From NCBI GenBank assembly GCA_020851415.1, contig JADZCU010000044.1, forward strand, positions 33,671 to 97,670: a stretch of DNA of 64,000 nucleotides, written 5' to 3'. The notes below the pieces were generated by a model that saw only the letters and a program-made list of their open reading frames with translations, had not been told where the DNA came from and made no database searches. Below, in pieces: positions 56,916 to 64,000 of this stretch. The position numbers were made by a program, and so were the translations under genes. This stretch comes from Candidatus Peregrinibacteria bacterium (GTDB lineage: Bacteria > Patescibacteriota > Gracilibacteria > UBA1369). How positions within the stretch are numbered: the first letter of the stretch is position 1; each line of letters opens with the position of its first letter.

Positions 56916-57398
56916 ATGACTGATCCATCCGATAACAGGTATGCTCGTATGCGTGCTTGGTTCATGGCCATTGTCTGGCGACGTGTCTTTGCGGACATGT
57001 TCGCAAGGGTGACCTTCTCGGTTGCCACTGGGATGCTCATCGAAATGGGCATTGCGGGAATGTCGCTTCAGCAATCACTGTTCTCGCGCGCCAGCAATTT
57101 GCCTCTGGTCATTCTTTTGGCCAGGCCGTACGGAGCTTTTCGGGATTGGGTCGTGCAGAAATGCAATGCGCCGAAATCCGAGAGGCTTGTACGTTGGGCT
57201 CTGGTGAATACGGTGACGTATACCGTGTTCTTTGTCCCGCAGTACGCTTGCGTATTGTGGCTTGAGGGCGCGACTGGAGATCAGATCTTGAAGGCGAGCG
57301 GTTCGATCGCCGTCTTCTCGGTATTGCTGGGAGCGATGTATGGCGAGTGGTTGGACGTTTGCCGGCATCGGCTCTTTGGCATCCAGAAGAAGGGCTAA
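56916..57398 (+). CDS. alaE: AlaE-like L-alanine exporter
   Basis: 160 aa from ATG 56916 (AAAGGAG SD); RRVFADMFARVTFSVATGMLIEMGIAGMSLQQSLFSRASNLPLVILLARPYGAFRDW, MGAMYGEWLD-type C-terminus resembles E. coli AlaE. Confidence 0.8.
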   Translation: MTDPSDNRYARMRAWFMAIVWRRVFADMFARVTFSVATGMLIEMGIAGMSLQQSLFSRASNLPLVILLARPYGAFRDWVVQKCNAPKSERLVRWALVNTVTYTVFFVPQYACVLWLEGATGDQILKASGSIAVFSVLLGAMYGEWLDVCRHRLFGIQKKG

Positions 57399-57399
57399 A

Positions 57400-57428
57400 A
57401 GCGACCCCGCGTAAAACCGGGGTCGCTT
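57400..57428 (+). terminator. Intrinsic terminator-like hairpin after alaE
   Basis: AGCGACCCCG-cgtaaaa-CCGGGGTCGCT. Confidence 0.6.
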
Positions 57429-57470
57429 CGCCATTTTTTGCTCTGACCGAGTAAGCAATGAATTGAAAAT

Positions 57471-58421
57471 TTAACTCAGATTTTTTGTTTCTTCTAAATT
57501 CACTATGTTGTCTCCAATGTGGAGATTTTTTCTTTGAACCCAGACGAAACCTTTTTCCGGAGTTATTACTGCAACATCCACGGGTCCTCCAACACCTGGA
57601 GAAGAACCGGGCAAGCTCCAAGTCCCATCTGTCATTTTTTGAATACTTTCTGTCGTCTTGATTGCGAGATCGGAAAATTCGATAGCATCCTGTAGTGTCA
57701 TTGTGCCCCAGTTCACTAGATATTCCTGGTCGTCGATCAATTTGAGGAGCTCATTTTTTTTGTGTTCTGGAAGTTCCTGAATAACTTTTGATCTTTTAAT
57801 TTCAGGACTCCATCCGCGAATAATACGTACCAATACATCGGTTTGTCCGATCCATGTTGCTCCGCACTGGTCACCGTTGAGTTTCATTACGATACCGTTT
57901 TTTTCTTTTGGATCGGGAATGGTTATTTTGAAAACGTTATTGCTGCCGTCAGGGTCGTGGCCAGCAATAAGAAACTCCATAATTGGCTGATAGAATTTTT
58001 GTGATCCCTTTTTCCCCGTAAGATCATCAAAATCGAGGGTTATGCACTCAAGGTCGATAGTACTTTTAATCTTTTTGTATCCTTGAGCCTGGTAGTCTTC
58101 AACTTTTCGACTTGCAGTTGTGTTTAAGTATCTGCTGTAAACGCCGTAGAAGTAATCATAGAGCTTATCGACCACATCCTTGACCAACATGTCTTCCAGA
58201 TTATTTTCACGGATAAAAATTTTTATGTGCTGTTGAACATTTTTATTTTCCAAAAAGGAAAGTCCGCATGCCACGGCGGCTACACGTTTATTTAATTGGA
58301 AAAGTTTCATGCGGGTTTGCGAACCTTCGCGCGTATCACCGAGTGAGTTGCGGTATGTTTCCATACTGTCCGCTGCGAGGATATTGCCTTCATTAGTTGT
58401 TGTGACAATGGCGAGAGACAT
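57471..58421 (-). CDS. Proteasome-fold (Ntn-hydrolase-like) protein
   Basis: 316 aa if started at MSLAIVTTTNEGNILAADSMETYRNS...TRMKLFQLNKRVAAVACG, resembling HslV/proteasome beta N-terminus; ORF track starts upstream at 58496. Confidence 0.6.
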   Translation of the reverse strand: MSLAIVTTTNEGNILAADSMETYRNSLGDTREGSQTRMKLFQLNKRVAAVACGLSFLENKNVQQHIKIFIRENNLEDMLVKDVVDKLYDYFYGVYSRYLNTTASRKVEDYQAQGYKKIKSTIDLECITLDFDDLTGKKGSQKFYQPIMEFLIAGHDPDGSNNVFKITIPDPKEKNGIVMKLNGDQCGATWIGQTDVLVRIIRGWSPEIKRSKVIQELPEHKKNELLKLIDDQEYLVNWGTMTLQDAIEFSDLAIKTTESIQKMTDGTWSLPGSSPGVGGPVDVAVITPEKGFVWVQRKNLHIGDNIVNLEETKNLS

Positions 58422-58473
58422 AATGTATAGTTTAAGTGCAGCCTTCTTGTAGCAAATTTTCGTCAACGCTTCA

Positions 58474-60030
58474 ATGAAAAAGAAACCTCCGTTCACACGG
58501 AAACAGAAAATCTACGCTGCTGTTTTTGTTGTTATTGTTTTTACTTTTCTGGTTATTAAAATTTCTATTTGGGATAAACCTGCAAATAGATGGCTTATCG
58601 AAGATCTTTATTTGAAACCCGATCAGAGTAAAAAACTTACCTTAGCGTATCCTATTCAGAATTTTTCTTTTGATGAAGGACAGCTAGTGCGCTCGTCAAT
58701 TGGTGACGCAAGCCATTTGCAGACCGTTGATGTTGCGGCGGTATTTCAGCCCGAAACAAAGCAGGGTGTCCAAAAATATATATCACTTGCCAAAAGACTT
58801 GGTAAAAAAATCTCCATATCTGGAGTTCGTCATAGTATGGGTGGCCAGGCTTTTTCTTCCGATTCAATTCATTTGGACATGACGAAATATGACGATATTC
58901 GATATGACGCGGTTGACCAAACAGTAACTGTACAAAGTGGGGCAACATGGAAACAGATTCAGGCTATGCTGGAACAAAAGGGACGCGCCGTAAAAGTGAT
59001 GCAGGATTCAAATATTTTTACGGTGGGTGGTTCGTTGAGTGTGAATGTGCATGGGAAAGATCCTCGTTTTACTTCGCTGATCTCTACCATTAACTACTTT
59101 ACATTGATTACTCCGGACGGAGCTGTTGTGCGCTGTGATCGTGAAAATAATCCGGAATTATTTTCTGCTGTAATTGGGGGCTATGGTCTTTTTGGGGTTA
59201 TTGATGAGGTGAATTTACAGACGACTGAAAATGATATTTATGAGTTTGCGCTAAATCAATTACCAACAGACGAACTTGTTGGCGAACTTGAGAAGAAACA
59301 GGCTGATGATAGTGTTCATTTGGTAGAAGCGCATTTGTCTATTGATGGCGGTAGGTTTCTTGAAGACGCACTTCTTTATTCTTATAAAACGGTTGAGTCT
59401 CCTCCATCTGTTGAAACGGATATTAGCGGTGCCAGTAATATCTGGATGAGAAAGGCTGTTTTTCAATTTTCGCGTTTGAACGATTTTGGTAAATTTACAA
59501 GATTTGAACTGGAGCGGTCGGTGGGGCCATTGCTTGATGCCAAATATGTGAACAGGAATACGGCAATGGCTGCACCAGTGTATTTTTTGGAAAATAATGA
59601 TGAATCTATTACTGATATTTTGCAGGAGTATTTTGTTCCCAAAGAACATTTTTATGAGTTTCTTGAGGAGTATAAAAACCTTTTACAGAAAAATCGTATT
59701 CATCTTTTGAATGTGACCGTGCGTCTTGTGCCAAAAGATACAGAGGCGCTGCTTTCCTATGCACAAGCGGATATGCTGGGTGTGGTCGTTTATTATCAGG
59801 TTCGGAAAAATGATCAGGGTGTTTCCGATTTGGAAAGTTTTACCAGAGAACTTATTGATTATCTGAACACTATTGGCGCGACTTATTATCTTTGCTATGG
59901 GGCTTACTACGATATGAGTCAATTACAAAAGATGTATCCGAATGTTGGGGAGTTTTTGAAGTTGAAGGGGAGGCATGATCCTGAAGGTCTTTTTTCAAAT
60001 GAGTGGCTTCACACTATTGATGAAACGTAG
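58474..60030 (+). CDS. FAD-binding (VAO/PCMH-type) oxidoreductase, membrane-anchored
   Basis: 518 aa, N-terminal TM; ISGVRHSMGGQAFSSDSIHLDM...VTVQSGATWKQIQAMLEQKG...VGGSLSVNVHGKD. Confidence 0.88.
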   Translation: MKKKPPFTRKQKIYAAVFVVIVFTFLVIKISIWDKPANRWLIEDLYLKPDQSKKLTLAYPIQNFSFDEGQLVRSSIGDASHLQTVDVAAVFQPETKQGVQKYISLAKRLGKKISISGVRHSMGGQAFSSDSIHLDMTKYDDIRYDAVDQTVTVQSGATWKQIQAMLEQKGRAVKVMQDSNIFTVGGSLSVNVHGKDPRFTSLISTINYFTLITPDGAVVRCDRENNPELFSAVIGGYGLFGVIDEVNLQTTENDIYEFALNQLPTDELVGELEKKQADDSVHLVEAHLSIDGGRFLEDALLYSYKTVESPPSVETDISGASNIWMRKAVFQFSRLNDFGKFTRFELERSVGPLLDAKYVNRNTAMAAPVYFLENNDESITDILQEYFVPKEHFYEFLEEYKNLLQKNRIHLLNVTVRLVPKDTEALLSYAQADMLGVVVYYQVRKNDQGVSDLESFTRELIDYLNTIGATYYLCYGAYYDMSQLQKMYPNVGEFLKLKGRHDPEGLFSNEWLHTIDET

Positions 60031-60087
60031 AGTTTGATTTAACAAAAAAGGCTCGTTTTTGCTGGAGCCTTTTTATTTATGAGTTTA

Positions 60088-60162
60088 TGGTGGCCCGGGC
60101 GGGAATCGAACCTGCATCTAAGCCTTAGGAGTGCCTTGTTCTATCCATTGAACTACCGGGCC
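60088..60162 (-). tRNA. tRNA-Arg (anticodon CCT), CCA encoded
   Basis: GGCCCGG/CCGGGCC acceptor, anticodon loop CTCCTAA, T-loop TTCGATT. Confidence 0.9.
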
Positions 60163-60187
60163 GGATAGCCATTTACTATGTCATTTC

Positions 60188-60844
60188 CTAGGCTGTTTGC
60201 GGGTTGAGCAGTATTATTTCCATTGCGTCCTCCTTTAAACTGCTGCGGCTCTCAACTGAGATCTTGTCTTTTGGTGTAAGGTTTGCCGCACCCATAACTT
60301 TCAGAAAAGGCTCTATGCCGTCTATTTTCATAGTGACGCCTTCTGTTGCGTAATGCATTGGAATAACTGCACGAGGCTCTATTTCTTCGATTGTCAGGTG
60401 AGCCGCCTTTGCATCCATAACGTGGTTACCGCCAACCGGTACTATGAGTATGTCGATGTCGCCAATCTGTTCCAATAGTGCGTCTTCCGGTTGTGTGCCC
60501 ATGTCGCCCAGGAAACATACTTTTAAGTCGTCTGCGTGTACCACAAACATTAATCCTTTACCTGGCTTTTTTGCTGTTCCTTCTTCGGTGTAAGGGACTT
60601 GGTAGGCGTTGATAGCCAACCCTTTTACCTCGTACTCTCCCGGCCAGTCGATGAGCTTGGCTTCTCCACCTACTTTATTTACGGCGTTATGTCCTTCGTG
60701 ATCATGGCTTACCATAACCAAATCTGCCTTTATTTTTGGCAATTTCAAGCCAACATCTTCGTTGTAGGGATCAAATACTGCTGTGCATTGTTTCGTTTTG
60801 AGGGTGAAACATGAATACCCATGCCAAATAATGTCCATATGCAA
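60188..60844 (-). CDS. MBL-fold metallo-hydrolase (UPF0173/UlaG-like)
   Basis: 218 aa, IIWHGYSCFTLKTKQCTAVFDPY...VMVSHDHEGHNAV...VIPMHYATEG. Confidence 0.9.
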   Translation of the reverse strand: MHMDIIWHGYSCFTLKTKQCTAVFDPYNEDVGLKLPKIKADLVMVSHDHEGHNAVNKVGGEAKLIDWPGEYEVKGLAINAYQVPYTEEGTAKKPGKGLMFVVHADDLKVCFLGDMGTQPEDALLEQIGDIDILIVPVGGNHVMDAKAAHLTIEEIEPRAVIPMHYATEGVTMKIDGIEPFLKVMGAANLTPKDKISVESRSSLKEDAMEIILLNPQTA

Positions 60845-60930
60845 AAAACTAGGGATACGTCGGCGTGATGATACTGGATTTTTTGGCTATTGTAAATTAT
60901 AGTCTACGCAACGCTTAACGTCATAAATTT

Positions 60931-62223
60931 ATGTCAAAAATAACCAAAATTTTTGCGAGAGAAGTCCTTGATTCACGCGGGAATCCGACGGTAGAGGTTG
61001 TAGTTACCACTGAGAAAAGTGTCGGCATGGCAATTGTGCCAAGCGGCGCTTCAACCGGCACCCATGAAGCCCTGGAAATGCGCGATAATGACCCAAAACG
61101 TTATCATGGGAAGGGTGTTTTAAAAGCGTGCGAAAAAGTAAATAAGTTCCTGAGTAAGGCACTTCAGGGAAAGGACGTTCAGAACCAGGAGGAGATTGAC
61201 AGTATTATGCGTGTTTTGGATGGCACTCCAAATAAAAGTCAGCTAGGCGCTAATTCAATTTTAGGCGTATCTATGGCGGTTGCCCGGGCAGCAGCAAATG
61301 AGGAGGGCGTTCCGCTTTATATGCATTTAAATCCGAAATCTTATATTATGCCGGTTCCATTGATGAACGTTTTGAATGGCGGCAAGCACGCTGACAGCGG
61401 TTTGGATATTCAGGAGTTTATGATTATTCCTGCAGGCGCTCCAACCTTTACCGAGGCTATCCGTATGGGTTCTGAGGTTTTCCACACACTGGGAGATATT
61501 CTTCATAAACGCGGTTATAAAACTACCGTGGGTGACGAAGGCGGTTATGCTCCTACGCTTAAAGATCAGGAAGATGCCCTAAATCTTATTCTTGAAGCGG
61601 TTAAGGCTGCCGGATATAAAGCCGGGAAAGATATTTATTTGGGCATTGATGCCGCGGCTTCAGAGTTTTATGACGCTAAAACCAAAGTTTATAATTTTCA
61701 TATTGATGGCAAAGGTGAGACCTTATCTAACTCTGAAATGGTGAGTTACTGGTGCGGGTTGATAAAAAAATATCCGATTATTACTATTGAAGATGGACTT
61801 GCCGAGGATGACTGGGCTGGATGGCAGGATTTTATGAGAAAAACTGCGAAAAAACTGCAAATTGTGGGTGATGATTTGTTGGTGACAAACTCCGAGCGCG
61901 TGCAGAAGGCTATTAATTTGCAGGCTGCTAACTCTATCCTGATTAAACTGAATCAGATTGGTTCTGTGACTGAGACTATCAATACTATTCAATTTGCAGA
62001 TGCTTCGAACTTTACTTCAATTATTTCCCATCGTAGTGGTGAGTCCGAGGATACATTTATTGCTGATCTGGCGGTTGCCATGGGAACTGGGCAGATTAAA
62101 ACGGGTTCATTGAGCCGTGGTGAACGAACCGCTAAATATAATCAGTTAATGCGTATTGAAGACGAACTTGGACGTAAGGCTAAATATTTAGGCAAAGAGG
62201 TATTTTTTAATCTGAGCCTGTAG
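60931..62223 (+). CDS. eno: Enolase
   Basis: 430 aa, AREVLDSRGNPTVEVVV...GASTGTHEALEMRD...SHRSGESEDTFIADLAV. Confidence 0.98.
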   Translation: MSKITKIFAREVLDSRGNPTVEVVVTTEKSVGMAIVPSGASTGTHEALEMRDNDPKRYHGKGVLKACEKVNKFLSKALQGKDVQNQEEIDSIMRVLDGTPNKSQLGANSILGVSMAVARAAANEEGVPLYMHLNPKSYIMPVPLMNVLNGGKHADSGLDIQEFMIIPAGAPTFTEAIRMGSEVFHTLGDILHKRGYKTTVGDEGGYAPTLKDQEDALNLILEAVKAAGYKAGKDIYLGIDAAASEFYDAKTKVYNFHIDGKGETLSNSEMVSYWCGLIKKYPIITIEDGLAEDDWAGWQDFMRKTAKKLQIVGDDLLVTNSERVQKAINLQAANSILIKLNQIGSVTETINTIQFADASNFTSIISHRSGESEDTFIADLAVAMGTGQIKTGSLSRGERTAKYNQLMRIEDELGRKAKYLGKEVFFNLSL

Positions 62224-62224
62224 C

Positions 62225-63088
62225 ATGGTTAAGGAACTCAAAGTTGCAGATATCAGGAAACTTTACCCACGACGTGACCCCAATTCACACAAAGGTATGA
62301 ATGGAAAAGTTATGATTGTGGGTGGAAGTATTGATTATTATGGTGCGCCGATTTTGTCGGGGTTGGGCGCTTTGTATGGAGGTGCTGATTTGGTTTATTT
62401 GTTTGTTCCCGAATGTAATTTTCAGGTGAGCCGTAGTATGTATCCGGATTTTATCGTGAGATCTTTTCCGGGTGATTATCTGGACATGAAAGCCGCTAGT
62501 TTGATTTTGGATTTTTCAAAAAAATGTGACGTAATTTTGATTGGGCCGGGTCTGGGTGAGCGCGATGAAACTCAGGAAGCTTTGCTTAAAATAGTGAAAA
62601 ACCTTGATATTCCGACAGTGCTTGATTCGGGTGCGATTCAGATTTTGCAGAAGATTAAGGAGTTTCCGCTTCAACAGAAAGTTGTTATTACTCCGCACCA
62701 CAATGAGTTTGAGGCTCTTACGGGAAAGGATATTAAAATTTCCGGTTCTTTATCCAGTAAGATTGTCCTGCTTCGTACGCTTGCTACGGATTTGAAAATT
62801 AATATTTTACTCAAAGGGCCGACTGACCTTGTAGCTTCCGAAGAGGGAGAGCTCTGCATGAATACACTGGGTAATCCTGGTATGACTGTTGGTGGAAGCG
62901 GTGATGTTTTGAGCGGTTTTGTGGCAAGTCTTATTGCACAGGGATGCACTCCGTTTGCTGCATGTCAGGCAGCGGTTTATTTGCTTTGCCGTTCCGGTGA
63001 TGAGCTTTTCCGCCAGAAAGCATATAATTATTCCGCTACAGATTTGGCTTTGGAAATTCCATTCATGGTAAAGAGTACTGTGTTTTAA
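62225..63088 (+). CDS. nnrD: ADP/ATP-dependent NAD(P)H-hydrate dehydratase (YjeF C-terminal/NnrD)
   Basis: 287 aa, SHKGMNGKVMIVGGSIDYYGAPILSGLGAL...VITPHHNEFEALTG...GNPGMTVGGSGDVLSGFVAS. Confidence 0.92.
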   Translation: MVKELKVADIRKLYPRRDPNSHKGMNGKVMIVGGSIDYYGAPILSGLGALYGGADLVYLFVPECNFQVSRSMYPDFIVRSFPGDYLDMKAASLILDFSKKCDVILIGPGLGERDETQEALLKIVKNLDIPTVLDSGAIQILQKIKEFPLQQKVVITPHHNEFEALTGKDIKISGSLSSKIVLLRTLATDLKINILLKGPTDLVASEEGELCMNTLGNPGMTVGGSGDVLSGFVASLIAQGCTPFAACQAAVYLLCRSGDELFRQKAYNYSATDLALEIPFMVKSTVF

Positions 63089-63102
63089 ATTGATTGGACT
63101 TC

Positions 63103-63885
63103 ATGATTTCTACTTCACGAAAAAGCTTACCCGTTTACGAGTTGGAGTTTTTACAAAAATTTTCTCCGGATTTTGAGCATGCTATTTTGACAAGGCATGG
63201 AGGTGTTAGCGCTGGTGTTTTTGAATCACTGAATGTTCGATTTGGGATTGGAGATGATGATGTAAATGTTCAGAAGAATCGTGTAATTGTTGCGGATGCT
63301 TTTAGGGTGCCGATTGTTCAACTTGTTTCTGCGAATCAAACTCACAGCGATCATGTGCAGGTTGTTGATGAGTCTTTGGACTTTGAAGAAAAAGTAAAAG
63401 ATACTTTTGATGATGTTGATGCTTTTGTTTGTGCTGTGCCAAATATTGCTTGCATGATTCAGGTGGCTGATTGCCAGGCGCAGGTGCTTTATGATCCGGT
63501 TCACAAAGTATTTGGGGTTGTGCATGCCGGATGGAAAGGGTTGGTGAAAGATGTCACCGGAGCAACGCTCAAAGTTATGGCGAACAAATTTGGTTCGATT
63601 CCTGGGAATATTGTTGCGGGTATTGCGCCCTCTCTTGGGCCCTGCTGCTCATATTTTTCTGACCCCAAAAATGAACTGCCACAAAATTTCCATCAGTTTA
63701 TTGACGATAAGAACCGGGTTGATTTATGGTCGTTTGCCATTGAGCAGTTGAAATCGCATTCTGTGAAAATCGAAAATATTCAACTGACAAAATTGTGCAC
63801 TCAATGTAAGGGTGATGATTTTTTCTCTTATCGCAGGTCAAAAGGAACCACAGGTAGATTTGGAATTATGGCGATGCTTCACTAG
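63103..63885 (+). CDS. YfiH/PgeF-family laccase-domain (peptidoglycan editing factor) protein
   Basis: 260 aa, LTRHGGVSAGVFESLNV...QVADCQAQVLYDPVHKVFGVVHAGWKGLV...KLCTQCKGDDFFSYRRSKGTTGRFGIMA. Confidence 0.92.
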   Translation: MISTSRKSLPVYELEFLQKFSPDFEHAILTRHGGVSAGVFESLNVRFGIGDDDVNVQKNRVIVADAFRVPIVQLVSANQTHSDHVQVVDESLDFEEKVKDTFDDVDAFVCAVPNIACMIQVADCQAQVLYDPVHKVFGVVHAGWKGLVKDVTGATLKVMANKFGSIPGNIVAGIAPSLGPCCSYFSDPKNELPQNFHQFIDDKNRVDLWSFAIEQLKSHSVKIENIQLTKLCTQCKGDDFFSYRRSKGTTGRFGIMAMLH

Positions 63886-64000
63886 TTTTTGCCGCCGCGT
63901 TTTTTTGTAATTTTGTATTGAGATCTGTGAGTAATTGCTCAGCATCACGATAGGCTGGCCTTATTTGAAGTGCTTTTTCCAAATAGTCTTTTGCAATCAA
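63866..64000 (-). CDS. C-terminal end of a TPR-like protein (continues beyond window)
   Basis: Reverse-strand frame ...LIAKDYLEKALQIRPAYRDAEQLLTDLNTKLQKNAAAKTSEASP*, TPR-like spacing. Confidence 0.55.
   Translation of the reverse strand: MIAKDYLEKALQIRPAYRDAEQLLTDLNTKLQKNAAAKTSEASP

Noticed and set aside
57109-57621. 170-aa and 127-aa minus-strand ORFs over alaE
   Set aside because: Arg/Ser/Pro-rich shadows caused by the higher GC of the alaE gene.

Overview
The window looks like a chromosomal segment of a Patescibacteria/CPR-type bacterium, possibly Peregrinibacteria-like. That placement is inferred from gene content only. The standard genetic code fits: long ORFs end at TGA, TAA and TAG. 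Housekeeping genes include purL, rpsR/ssb/rpsF, purH, uppP, purN, sdaAA/sdaAB, aroE, lspA, ftsW/rodA-murG, lexA, mutS-mutL, alaS, eno and nnrD. There are two tandem archaeal-type purP genes, a VirB6/TrbL-like membrane-protein locus at the left edge, and many CPR-type envelope proteins (DUF4012-like, VWA, MscS, SPFH). Two tRNAs are present: Thr-CGT and Arg-CCT. I saw no rRNA, CRISPR array or transposase. The best candidate for an undescribed system is at 43271-44757. A promoter drives a 29-codon leader peptide carrying two ATG-ATG-ATG runs, overlapping mutually exclusive hairpins that end in an intrinsic terminator. Directly downstream is a protein resembling the DUF62 SAM hydroxide adenosyltransferase family (SAM to methionine plus adenosine). 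This would be a methionine-codon attenuator controlling methionine recovery from SAM. Other notable signals are a two-copy ~122-126 nt structured element with covarying stems (11370-11491 and 29006-29131), an unidentified structured ncRNA with its own promoter and terminator (28541-29009), a proteasome-fold (Ntn-hydrolase-like) protein, and two higher-GC, Shine-Dalgarno-bearing genes (one AlaE-like) in an otherwise SD-poor neighbourhood.
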